Shown here in pieces: positions 17,226 to 25,659 of a DNA stretch of 64,000 bases. A model generated the notes under the pieces. That model did not search any database and had not been told where the DNA came from. It saw nothing but the letters and a program-made list of their open reading frames with translations. The stretch's first letter is position 1. Each line of letters opens with the position of its first letter. Where the stretch lies: NCBI RefSeq assembly GCF_041537925.1, contig NZ_JBGOSH010000007.1, positions 62,001-126,000 on the forward strand, given 5' to 3'. Origin of the DNA: Ruegeria_C sp041537925. Lineage in GTDB: Bacteria > Pseudomonadota > Alphaproteobacteria > Rhodobacterales > Rhodobacteraceae. The position numbers and the translations under genes were made by a program.

Positions 17226-18322
17226 AGATGCATTTCCTTGTGTTCTGCGTTCAGCTTGTCCCAGTCAAACACCACGCCTGTACCCGGTTTATCCGGAGCA
17301 ACTGCCAGACAATTTTCCACGACCAACGGGCGGGAGGTGTATTGATCGATTGGAAAAGAATGCACCTCAAGCCAACCTGAATTCGATTGTGCCGAAACCA
17401 GACTCACATGGAGTTCCTGCATACCGTGGCTGCAAACGGGTATCCCGTGTTGATGGCTCAGGGCCGCGACCCGCAGCCAACCGGTAATCCCACCGCAATT
17501 CGACGCATCCGGCTGGACAAAGCTGAGGCGAGCATCCTCGAACGCGTATTCAAACTCATGGATCGTATGCAGGTTCTCGCCCATCGCCAGCGGCACGCCG
17601 GTTTCCAGTGCGATGCGCCCGTACCCCTTGTAATCGTCGGGAATGGTTGGCTCCTCGAACCAAAGAATGTCGGTTTCCGCAAAGCCACGTGCCGCCACAA
17701 CAGCCTGCTCGACCGTCATCGAATAATTCGCGTCAACCATGAAATAGCGATCGGGACCAAGCATGTCCCGTACAGCCCTGGCACGCGCAAGATCATCGGC
17801 CAGATCGGGTTGGCCGGCCTTGATCTTCACCGCGTTAAAGCCGCGTGCCAGATAGCCCTCGGTTTGGGCCAGCAGCTTGTCCAGAGAGAAGTTCAGGTCA
17901 ATGCCGCCCGCATAGGCCTTGCACCGATCCGACGCGCCTCCGGCCATTTTCCACAGTGGGGCCCCGCGCTCTTTTCCGCGAATGTCCCACAGCGCAATAT
18001 CTACAGCCGATATCGCAAAGGATGCGATCCCGCCTCGGGCCACGTAATGCACATGCCACTGCATGGCATCGTGTAGTGCCTCGATCTGGCTGGCGTCCTT
18101 CCCGATCAGGAACGGTGCCAGATCGTGTTCGACCATCGCCAGAATGGCATGCCCACCTTTGCCGCCGGTATAAGTGTAACCGACGCCTTCCACCCCATCA
18201 TCCGTTCGGATCGCGACAGTGATCAACTGGAAAAACGTGTGATCGCCGTGCTTGGCATCAACCAGAACTTCGACCAGCGGAACGTTGAAGAGCTGTGCCT
18301 CGACAGATGTTATGCGGTTCAC
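17222..18322 (-). CDS. Enolase-superfamily sugar-acid dehydratase (mandelate racemase/MLE subgroup)
   Basis: A 366-residue enzyme from a GTG at 18322 that overlaps the upstream permease stop (GTGA); 30 upstream codons in the same frame belong to the permease region. The N-terminal capping domain is followed by the barrel with K-x-K (NAVKIKAGQPD), metal-binding Asp in FMVDANYSM, Glu in WFEEPTIPDDY, the third ligand in MGENLHTIHE, QPDASNCGGITG, and His in SHGMQELH. These mark a racemase or an acid-sugar dehydratase forming a 2-keto-3-deoxy acid, consistent with the KduD-like SDR. I cannot tell the exact sugar acid. Confidence 0.88.
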   Translation of the reverse strand: MNRITSVEAQLFNVPLVEVLVDAKHGDHTFFQLITVAIRTDDGVEGVGYTYTGGKGGHAILAMVEHDLAPFLIGKDASQIEALHDAMQWHVHYVARGGIASFAISAVDIALWDIRGKERGAPLWKMAGGASDRCKAYAGGIDLNFSLDKLLAQTEGYLARGFNAVKIKAGQPDLADDLARARAVRDMLGPDRYFMVDANYSMTVEQAVVAARGFAETDILWFEEPTIPDDYKGYGRIALETGVPLAMGENLHTIHEFEYAFEDARLSFVQPDASNCGGITGWLRVAALSHQHGIPVCSHGMQELHVSLVSAQSNSGWLEVHSFPIDQYTSRPLVVENCLAVAPDKPGTGVVFDWDKLNAEHKEMHL

Positions 18323-19317
18323 GAGCCAATGACCTTTTGTTGCTTCGCGATAACGCGGGATTGCAGAAGAATAACAGCAAATAGAAAGCCGCCTCGTATC
18401 ACCATCTGCCAATACGCGCTGAAACTGATCGTGCCCTGACCGTTTTCAAAGTTCAGAACATTGAAGACGAGACCAAGAAGCAATGCGCCAGCCACAGTTG
18501 CCGGGATCGACCCCATGCCCCCGGTTAAAAGCGTCCCGCCAACGACAACCGACGCGATGGCCGACAGTTCCCATCCGATGCCTTCCAGGGGCTGACCTGC
18601 TCCGAAACCGGATGCCAGAATCAGCCCCGCCAATCCTGCGCAGCCTCCCGAAAGCAGGTACACAAACGCCTTGGCGCGATTGACCTTCAGCCCCATGAGG
18701 TTGGAGGCATCTTCGCTGCCGCCAATGGCAAGGACGGTTCGGCCGATCGTTGTTTTCTCAAGCACAAGCCAAAGAACCAGCGCCAATCCGGCGACGATGA
18801 CAATGGCCCATGGGAACAAGCCGAATGCCTGCCCCATGCCGAGTTTGGTGAAGTTCGATCCCCAATCGACCGAAATCGTCTGTGCCCCCGAAATCACCAA
18901 TGCACCCCCCTTTGCCGCGAGCATCGTCGCCAAGGTCGCTATGAAAGGAGGAATTCGCAAAAGGATGATGCAGAACGCATTAATGGCGCCAAACCCAACA
19001 CCAGCGAGGATCGCGCCGGGCAGGGCGACCTGTATTCCGTGAGGGCTCAGATAAGCCGCCACGACAGAGGTGAACGCAGCGACAGATCCCACCGACAGAT
19101 CAATCCCACCGGTCATGATCACAAAGCACATTCCCAAAGCAATCGCGATGAACATGGCGTTGTAATTCAGGAACGACGAAAAGTTATAGGCGCTGCCAAA
19201 GTTGTCATATCGCATCAGCCCGAACAGGATCAGCGCACCCAGGGCCACCCAAACCGTGACCGAAGCAGAGTTGCGGCGCAGGTATTTGCGTAGATCAAAA
19301 GCTGTTTCATTAAGCAT
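18319..19317 (-). CDS. Ribose-type (CUT2) ABC transporter permease
   Basis: A 332-residue inner-membrane protein of the RbsC family with about eight to ten hydrophobic segments and signature regions GMCFVIMTGGIDLSVGSVAAFTS and GTLLTGGMGSIPATVAGALLLG. It starts three bases after the stop of the other permease gene. The pair may form a heterodimer, or serve as alternatives, with the ATPase encoded upstream. Confidence 0.93.
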   Translation of the reverse strand: MLNETAFDLRKYLRRNSASVTVWVALGALILFGLMRYDNFGSAYNFSSFLNYNAMFIAIALGMCFVIMTGGIDLSVGSVAAFTSVVAAYLSPHGIQVALPGAILAGVGFGAINAFCIILLRIPPFIATLATMLAAKGGALVISGAQTISVDWGSNFTKLGMGQAFGLFPWAIVIVAGLALVLWLVLEKTTIGRTVLAIGGSEDASNLMGLKVNRAKAFVYLLSGGCAGLAGLILASGFGAGQPLEGIGWELSAIASVVVGGTLLTGGMGSIPATVAGALLLGLVFNVLNFENGQGTISFSAYWQMVIRGGFLFAVILLQSRVIAKQQKVIGS

Positions 19318-19320
19318 TGA

Positions 19321-20298
19321 TCAGGTCCTCCGAAGCTGCTGCATCCACACGGCGAGGATGATGATTGCAGCCTTTGCGATCAGAGCGACCTCATCCTCTA
19401 CTCCGTTCGCAAGCAGCGTATATTTTACGAGCTGGATGATCACAGCGCCCAGAATGGCGCCGAAAATTGGCGCTCTGCCGCCTTGCAGCAGCGCGCCGCC
19501 GACGACCGCGGCGGCAATCGCGTCAAGTTCCATCAAGTTGCCGTTTCGCGCAGCGTCCGAGGCAGAGTTGATTGCCACTACAATCAGCCCTGCAAAGCCG
19601 GATAACACCGCGCAAATAACATAAGCCCCGATCTTTACCCTGCGCACCGGGCCACCGGACAGGAATGCCGCACGTTCGTTCCCCCCGATCGCCAGCAGGT
19701 AACGCCCCCAGGTGGTTCTGGTGATCACCCAGAACAGGACACACGCTATCACAAGAGCCAACCAGCCTTGGAACGGCAGGCCTAGGATCTTGCCCGTCCC
19801 AAGATAGCTAAAGGACGGGTTCGAGAAGGTCTGCAGGTTCCCGTTGGTGAGGACCTGCGCAATGCCACGGCCAGAGATGAACAGAATGAGCGTTGCGATG
19901 ATCGGTTGGACGTTCAACACGGCAACCATGACCCCATTGAACACGCCGCACAGCCCTGCCACCAGCAACGGCAGGATGATCGCCAGAGCCACGCCCAAAG
20001 CTGGATTTGCCGCTCCGAGGTCGGAAAGGAAGATGAGCGGCGCAAGCGCGCCGGCCAGAGCCATAACCGCGCCCACGGACAGGTCGATGCCACCGGTGGC
20101 GATCACCAGCGTCATTCCCATTGCGACGATCGCAATCGTCGCGACCTGGCTGATGTTCACGAACAGGGTCTGCAACTGCAGGAAATTCGGCGTGAACAGC
20201 GCATTGAACACCAAAAGCACAACCAGGGCGACGATCCCGCCGTGGAAACGCAAAGGCATCGATGCGACCCGTTTCGGAAGCTTCATTGTGCGTTCCAT
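19321..20298 (-). CDS. Ribose-type (CUT2) ABC transporter permease
   Basis: A 325-residue RbsC-like permease with GMTLVIATGGIDLSVGAVMALAG near the second membrane segment and the C-terminal GGALLQGGRAPIFGAILGAV region. The ATG at 20298 is preferred because AGGAG lies 7 bases ahead. It overlaps the end of the ATPase gene by 16 bases, so translation is coupled. Confidence 0.93.
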   Translation of the reverse strand: MERTMKLPKRVASMPLRFHGGIVALVVLLVFNALFTPNFLQLQTLFVNISQVATIAIVAMGMTLVIATGGIDLSVGAVMALAGALAPLIFLSDLGAANPALGVALAIILPLLVAGLCGVFNGVMVAVLNVQPIIATLILFISGRGIAQVLTNGNLQTFSNPSFSYLGTGKILGLPFQGWLALVIACVLFWVITRTTWGRYLLAIGGNERAAFLSGGPVRRVKIGAYVICAVLSGFAGLIVVAINSASDAARNGNLMELDAIAAAVVGGALLQGGRAPIFGAILGAVIIQLVKYTLLANGVEDEVALIAKAAIIILAVWMQQLRRT

Positions 20299-21818
20299 GT
20301 GTCGGCTCCTGCGTCGTGATGCGCGAGGGCGCCCACCAGTATATTCTCTGTGATGCCCGGGTTGGCCAGTTCCGTCACCGAGCGGCCTTCATGCATGACG
20401 ACGATACGGTCAGCACCTTCCACCAACTCCTCGAACTCGGAGCTGATGAGTACGACACCGAAGCCTTTGTCGACATATGAACGGATAAACGACTGTATCT
20501 CGCGTTTTGCGCCCACATCCACGCCGCGGGTCGGTTCATCCAGTATCAGGATGTCGGGTTCGGTCGCCAACCACCGGGCAAGCAGAACCTTCTGCTGGTT
20601 ACCGCCAGACAGCTCCCGGATGGGTTGATCCATATGAGCGGTCTTGATCCCCAGATCGCTGATGAACGCGTCAACAATCTCGCGCTCACGCTCGAAATCT
20701 ATCTGTCCGCGTTTGGCCAGTTTAGGCAGCAACGCGAGGGTCATGTTCTCGCGCACGGACATGTCCGGAATGATCCCTTCAGCCTTGCGGTCTTCGGGCA
20801 GGAAACCAATCCGCTTTCTGATCGCTTCGCCGGGACCCGAAGGTTGGCCGGGATGGCCATCAAGCTCGATGACCCCGTCTTCAAGCGCGTCCACGCCAAA
20901 AAGCGCGCGCGCCGCCTCAGTCCGGCCCGAGCCCAGCAGCCCGCCAAGCCCTACGATCTCGCCGCGATGAAGTGTCAGGTCAAAATGCGTCAACCGGGGC
21001 CCGGTCGAGACGTTCTCGGAGCGCAGCAGTATATCGCCCCGCTTTGCCTTGGCCCCGGCAAAATCGGTCATGCCCTCGGCCGCGATCTCGTCCGTGTTCC
21101 TGCCAAGCATATCGGCAATCATCTCAAGCTTTTTCGTCTCGCTGACATTGCGGGTGCTGACTGTTCTGCCATCTCGCATGGTGGTGACGCGGTCGCAGAT
21201 CTGGAAAAGCTCGTCGAGGAAGTGCGACACATACAGAACCGATACGCCCTGATTCCTCAGCTCTCGCACCACGCCAAACAGAACCTCCACCTCACTGGCA
21301 TCAAGCGAAGAAGTGGGTTCGTCCATGATCACAAGTTTTGCGTCAAGCGACACAGCCCGGGCAATTGCCACAAGCTGTTGAATCGCTGTCGAGAAATTGC
21401 CCAGCGGCTCAGTGACATCTATGTCGATCCCAAAGCGCGCAAGGACCTCGAGTGCACGCCTGTTGCCTTCGCGCCAATCTACAAACAGACCTAAGCGCTT
21501 GGGCTCATAGCCCATGATGATGTTCTCGGTGACGCTGCGCAACGGAACCAGGTTCAGTTCCTGGTAGATCGTTGCGATCCCCGCTTCCTGCGCGTCGCGG
21601 GGGCTGGATATGTCGCTTTCACGGCGTCCAATCACAACGCTGCCGCCGTCCCGGCGGTACACCCCCGTCAGGACCTTGATCATCGTCGATTTTCCGGCGC
21701 CGTTCTGGCCAATGAGGGCGTGAACCTCACCTGGTTCGATCTCAAGGCTAGCCTGGCTTAGCGCTGGTACACCCGCAAAAGACTTTTCGATACCCGACAT
21801 CGAAACAAGAGCGTTCAT
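20283..21818 (-). CDS. Sugar ABC transporter ATP-binding protein, RbsA/MglA type with two nucleotide-binding domains
   Basis: A 511-residue duplicated ATPase. The first half has Walker A GQNGAGKST, Q-loop IYQELNLVP and LVIMDEPTSSLDASE. The second half has the degenerate GGLLGSGRTEAA loop, signature LSGGNQQKVLLARWLA and ILILDEPTRGVDVGAK. The ATG at 21818 (MNALVSMSGIEKSF) gives the normal family start; upstream in-frame sequence overlaps the binding-protein end without family character. The degenerate P-loop in the second half is usual for RbsA-type proteins. It powers the two adjacent permeases. Confidence 0.95.
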   Translation of the reverse strand: MNALVSMSGIEKSFAGVPALSQASLEIEPGEVHALIGQNGAGKSTMIKVLTGVYRRDGGSVVIGRRESDISSPRDAQEAGIATIYQELNLVPLRSVTENIIMGYEPKRLGLFVDWREGNRRALEVLARFGIDIDVTEPLGNFSTAIQQLVAIARAVSLDAKLVIMDEPTSSLDASEVEVLFGVVRELRNQGVSVLYVSHFLDELFQICDRVTTMRDGRTVSTRNVSETKKLEMIADMLGRNTDEIAAEGMTDFAGAKAKRGDILLRSENVSTGPRLTHFDLTLHRGEIVGLGGLLGSGRTEAARALFGVDALEDGVIELDGHPGQPSGPGEAIRKRIGFLPEDRKAEGIIPDMSVRENMTLALLPKLAKRGQIDFEREREIVDAFISDLGIKTAHMDQPIRELSGGNQQKVLLARWLATEPDILILDEPTRGVDVGAKREIQSFIRSYVDKGFGVVLISSEFEELVEGADRIVVMHEGRSVTELANPGITENILVGALAHHDAGADTWNAQ

Positions 21819-21885
21819 GATATCTCGAACTCCAAATAATCGCGGGCGGGACCGACGGATTGCCGGCCCCACCCACCAGGGAGGA

Positions 21886-22860
21886 TCAATAAGCCTCGTC
21901 GATGTGATCGGCAGCATTGTCCTGGGTGAAGATACGGTCTTCGACCTTTACCCATTCAGGAATCTGTTCCCCTGCCGCGTATTTCTTCATGACCTCGCAC
22001 GCCAGCGGCCCAAAGAACGGTGAGCTTTCAACCGTCACTCCCATCTTGCCGTCAATGACGGCCTGCAGGGCGTCGCGTGTTCCGTCTATGGACACGATCG
22101 TCACGTCCTCTCCCGGTTTCCGGCCAGCCAGTTCCAGCGCCTGGATCGCCCCAATCGCCATCTCGTCATTATGCGCGTAGACCACGTTTACGTCGGGATG
22201 CGCCTGCAGCAGCGTTTCCATAACCTGACGCCCAAGGTCGCGGGCAAAATCGCCGGTCTGCGAAGCAACAATCTCAAAGCGGTCATCCGCCGCAATGGCA
22301 TCGTCAAAGCCCTTTTTGCGATCATTTGCGGGCGAGGAACCGGTCGTGCCCTCAAGTTGAACGATGATGCCCTTGTCGCCATCAAAGTTCTCCATCAGCC
22401 AACCGGCTGCACGGTTTCCCTGATCGATGAAGTCCGACCCGAGGAATGCAACAAAGTGTTCGCCGGGCTTGGCAACCGCTGGGTCCACCGAGCGGTCAAC
22501 GAGGAAGGTCGGAATGCCCGCGGCACGCGCTTTCATCACGGCCGGGATCAAAGGCTTTTCCTCTCGCGGCGGCAAGAAAAGAACATCGATCCCTTGGGCG
22601 ATCATGCTGTCGACATCGGCCACCTGCTTGGCCGCTGATCCCGCCGCATCCGTTGCAATCAGATCCCAGCCGCAGGCTTCGGCGGTATCATGAAACGACT
22701 TGGTTTCCGCAATCCGCCAGGGGTTGTTCGACTCCATCTGCGCAAATCCGACCCGGTAGCGTTCTTTCTGTTCCAGGGGCGGCAAATCCTGAGCCAGCGC
22801 CGTGGTCCCCAGGAGTGCACCGGCGATAACCGATGTGATCAAAAGATGTCTGCGTTTCAT
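21886..22860 (-). CDS. Periplasmic sugar-binding protein, RbsB type
   Basis: A 324-residue binding protein with a signal peptide (MKRRHLLITSVIAGALLGTTALA) and a peripla-BP fold of the RbsB/xylose class. RVGFAQMESNNPWRIAETKSF is followed by DSMIAQGIDVLFLPPREEKPLIPAV and NVVYAHNDEMAIGAIQALE. It is first of the transporter genes and 67 bases before the ATPase, and defines the importer substrate. YtfQ-like members bind pentoses and galactofuranose. I cannot read the ligand directly. Confidence 0.92.
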   Translation of the reverse strand: MKRRHLLITSVIAGALLGTTALAQDLPPLEQKERYRVGFAQMESNNPWRIAETKSFHDTAEACGWDLIATDAAGSAAKQVADVDSMIAQGIDVLFLPPREEKPLIPAVMKARAAGIPTFLVDRSVDPAVAKPGEHFVAFLGSDFIDQGNRAAGWLMENFDGDKGIIVQLEGTTGSSPANDRKKGFDDAIAADDRFEIVASQTGDFARDLGRQVMETLLQAHPDVNVVYAHNDEMAIGAIQALELAGRKPGEDVTIVSIDGTRDALQAVIDGKMGVTVESSPFFGPLACEVMKKYAAGEQIPEWVKVEDRIFTQDNAADHIDEAY

Positions 22861-22913
22861 AGTTTTCCTCCACTAATGGTGCGGTCTCCTCCGTTTGACC
22901 GCGGATTATCAGG

Positions 22914-24380
22914 TCATGCCCAATTCATGTAAGTTGTCTGCTTTCTGAGATAGCCGTCGAAGCCATATGCACCGTCTTCGCCGCCAATGCCCGACAAGTC
23001 CCAACCGGTATGAAACCCCTGGACCGCTTCGCCATTGGCGCGGTTGAGATAAAGTTCGCCGAATTTCAGGCGGCGCGGCGCCTCCATCAGCCGTTGATGA
23101 TTGGAGGTAAACAAATACGCCGAAAGCCCGAAGGACGTGTCGTTTGCAAGCGCGATAGCTTGATCAAAGTTGTCAACACGCATGGCCGGAACGACGGGGC
23201 CAAAGACCTCTTCTTGCATGATGGCGTTATTGTTGTTGGTGACTTCAAGCACGGTCGGAGACATCCAGTGACCTCTTTCGTGGTCACCGCCGTTCAGCGG
23301 GCCGCCGGATAGAAGCACCTTTGCGCCCCCGGCGACGCTTCGATCCACTATCTCTGCGGCCTTCGCCACTTCGACTGCGCTAACCTTTGGACCAATGTCG
23401 TGATCGGCCATCGGATCCCCGATCGTCAGGGCTCTGGACGCCGTGACGAATTTCTCAAGGAATTGTTCGGCGATGGCGCGATGCAGATACATGCGCTCGT
23501 TACAGGTGCATATCTGGCCGCAGTTTGTGTAACGCGCGACCACTGCCGCCTCGACAGCCGAATCAATGTTTGCGTCTTCCATTACGATGAACGGCGCCTT
23601 TCCCCCCAACTCCAGGCGAACCACTTTGATCTGATCGGCCGCAGTTCGGAATATTTCGCGTCCGGCGCGCGTGCTTCCGGTCATTGTCACCAGGGCTGTG
23701 TCGGGATGTTCAACCAGCCTCTGACCAACAACGGGCCCTCTTCCAGTAACAACATTCAGAACCCCGGGTGGGATGCCAACTTTGTCAGCCAGTTCAGCAA
23801 TTGCGAGTCCGGAAAGGGGGGTGACTTCATGGCCCAGCAAAACGATCGTGTTCCCGGCAACCAGCGCCGGACCGATCTTTCGAGCAGCGAGTGCAAGCGG
23901 ATAGTTCCAGGCCGTTAGGGCAACAACTACGCCGTAGGGGTGTCGCCTGATCTGAATTTCCTCTGACCGGTTATCCGACGTCATGATGTCGCCAGTAATT
24001 CTGCGCGCTTCTTCAGCGGCGTAACGCAGGAACGTAACAGCCGCAACCACTTCTCCTTTGGCCTGCGATATTGGCTTGCCCTGTTCTGAAGTGACCAAGA
24101 TTGCCAGCCGCTCAGTGTCCAGTTCGATCGCATCTGCGAGGGCTGCAATAGCTTTCCCGCGCTCAATGGCAGGTCGCGCTGCCCACGCTGGAAAAGCGTC
24201 CTTTGCGGCAGCAACTGCCATGTCCGCGTGCACTGCATTTCCATCAGGGACACATGCTATGACGGCCTCGGTCGCGGGGTTTTCCACTGTTACGACCGAG
24301 TCATTCAGTTCAATGAACCGACCGCCGATATACATCGACCGCTGATCCTTGTTTTCGACAATGCCCGACGCTGGCTGCAT
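22914..24380 (-). CDS. NAD-dependent aldehyde dehydrogenase, lactaldehyde/glycolaldehyde (AldA) type
   Basis: A 488-residue enzyme from the ATG at 24380, which has GGGAGG 7 bases ahead; a further ATG 16 codons upstream lacks a ribosome site. Catalytic Cys is in YTNCGQICTCNERMYL, the general-base Glu in LELGGKAPFIV, and the NAD loop is MTGSTRAGREIF. The ending (FHTGWDLSGIGGEDGAYG) resembles AldA rather than BetB. It would oxidise an aldehyde split from the 2-keto-3-deoxy acid, such as lactaldehyde or glycolaldehyde. It is the first gene of the leftward operon and divergent from the LacI regulator. Confidence 0.9.
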   Translation of the reverse strand: MQPASGIVENKDQRSMYIGGRFIELNDSVVTVENPATEAVIACVPDGNAVHADMAVAAAKDAFPAWAARPAIERGKAIAALADAIELDTERLAILVTSEQGKPISQAKGEVVAAVTFLRYAAEEARRITGDIMTSDNRSEEIQIRRHPYGVVVALTAWNYPLALAARKIGPALVAGNTIVLLGHEVTPLSGLAIAELADKVGIPPGVLNVVTGRGPVVGQRLVEHPDTALVTMTGSTRAGREIFRTAADQIKVVRLELGGKAPFIVMEDANIDSAVEAAVVARYTNCGQICTCNERMYLHRAIAEQFLEKFVTASRALTIGDPMADHDIGPKVSAVEVAKAAEIVDRSVAGGAKVLLSGGPLNGGDHERGHWMSPTVLEVTNNNNAIMQEEVFGPVVPAMRVDNFDQAIALANDTSFGLSAYLFTSNHQRLMEAPRRLKFGELYLNRANGEAVQGFHTGWDLSGIGGEDGAYGFDGYLRKQTTYMNWA

Positions 24381-24548
24381 TGCCCGCCCTCCCTTCTTGC
24401 GATGAGTGAGTCGCAATACGACTGTCACGGCTAATTCGTGGCATTAATATTATCCGCTCGTCAACACTAATATTACTTTTTCTGGCTAATATTAGTTGCG
24501 CACCTTGTGTTCAGAGGTTACTAATGTCGGAAGGAATCGGGTTGCCAG
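24381..24548. promoter_or_regulatory. Divergent promoter region with three AATATTA operator-like repeats
   Basis: Three copies of one palindromic core lie within 52 bases: TTAATATTA (24444-24452), CTAATATTA (24467-24475) and CTAATATTAG (24486-24495). Their centres are about 23 and 20 bases apart, roughly two helix turns. Position and symmetry suit operators for the adjacent LacI-type protein or another regulator, acting on both the aldehyde dehydrogenase operon and the regulator itself. Confidence 0.6.
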
Positions 24549-25649
24549 ATGAATGAACAAGCAAAAAAATCAAGTCAGCACAGAGGCGTTGGGAAAGTTG
24601 CCGGTCGGCAGCGGGTAACTATGCATGACATCGCGCGGGTGGCAGGATGCTCACAAACAACGGTGTCTCTTGTTCTTAACAAGAATGACTCGGTCAAGAT
24701 TTCAGAGGACACAAAAACACGAGTTCTCGATGCTGCCAAGACGCTCGGCTATTCGGTACCCAATCAAAACACCAAACCCAGCACAAAAGAACGCAGGTCG
24801 ACGATTCTTGATGATGCTATCGCCTTTGTTGTGGATGATCTGGCAAGCAGTCCCGAAATGGTCAACGCATTCAACGGCGTTAAGCAAGCCGTGCGGGAGA
24901 CTGGAAACCTTGTGCTCCTGGCTGAAACCCAGAACGACCCGGAGGTTGAGCCAAGTACGTTGCAGTTCTTTTTGGACCAGAAAGTCGCCGGCATAATCTA
25001 CGCCACTGTATTTACCCGCCGCGTGGTTGTGCCGGAACTACTCCGCCAAACCGCCACACCGGTCCTTTTGCTAAACTGTTTCTCCGAAGATCTGTTGTTT
25101 CCAGCGGTCATCCCCGGGGAAATCGCCGGAGGGCATTCAGCAACCAATGCTCTGATCAGAGCCGGTCATGAGCGCATCGCGACGATCACCGGAGAGCCAT
25201 TCATGGAATGTGCTGCGGGGCGGACAACGGGCTATCGCAACGCTTTGGCTTCCGCTGACATCCCGTTCGACGAAGATCTGGTCGTAGAAGGAAATTGGCT
25301 TCCAAGCGCGGGCTATGCCGCCACACAAAAGTTGATGGGCCTTTCGAACCCGCCTACTGGCATTTTTTGTCAAAACGACAGAATGGCAATCGGATGCTAC
25401 GAGGCTCTAAAAGAACTTGGATTGGCAATTCCGGAAGATGTGTCTGTCATCGGCTTCGATGATGATGAGACAGCTCGCCATTTGTCGCCACCGCTGACAT
25501 CGATGATCTTGCCGACTCGTGCGATGGGCCGTTGGGTGATTGAACAATTGTTTCATGGCCCAACCGGAGATCAAAGACACCCTTTGGTAAAGCTGGAATG
25601 CGAACTGGTGGAACGCGACTCGATCACCCAACCCAAAACGCGTGGCTAA
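24549..25649 (+). CDS. LacI-family transcriptional regulator
   Basis: A 366-residue repressor. A basic 24-residue leader precedes the helix-turn-helix and hinge (MHDIARVAGCSQTTVSLVLNK, then TRVLDAAKTLGY). The sugar-binding core contains HERIATITGEPFMECAAGR, PTGIFCQNDRMAIGCYEAL and VIGFDDDETARHLSPPLTS. It is divergent from the sugar operon at 24.4 kb and overlaps or abuts the GMC oxidoreductase gene, so it probably controls both. The inducer is likely the imported sugar or a keto-acid intermediate. Confidence 0.93.
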   Translation: MNEQAKKSSQHRGVGKVAGRQRVTMHDIARVAGCSQTTVSLVLNKNDSVKISEDTKTRVLDAAKTLGYSVPNQNTKPSTKERRSTILDDAIAFVVDDLASSPEMVNAFNGVKQAVRETGNLVLLAETQNDPEVEPSTLQFFLDQKVAGIIYATVFTRRVVVPELLRQTATPVLLLNCFSEDLLFPAVIPGEIAGGHSATNALIRAGHERIATITGEPFMECAAGRTTGYRNALASADIPFDEDLVVEGNWLPSAGYAATQKLMGLSNPPTGIFCQNDRMAIGCYEALKELGLAIPEDVSVIGFDDDETARHLSPPLTSMILPTRAMGRWVIEQLFHGPTGDQRHPLVKLECELVERDSITQPKTRG

Positions 25650-25659
25650 GGGCAATGTC

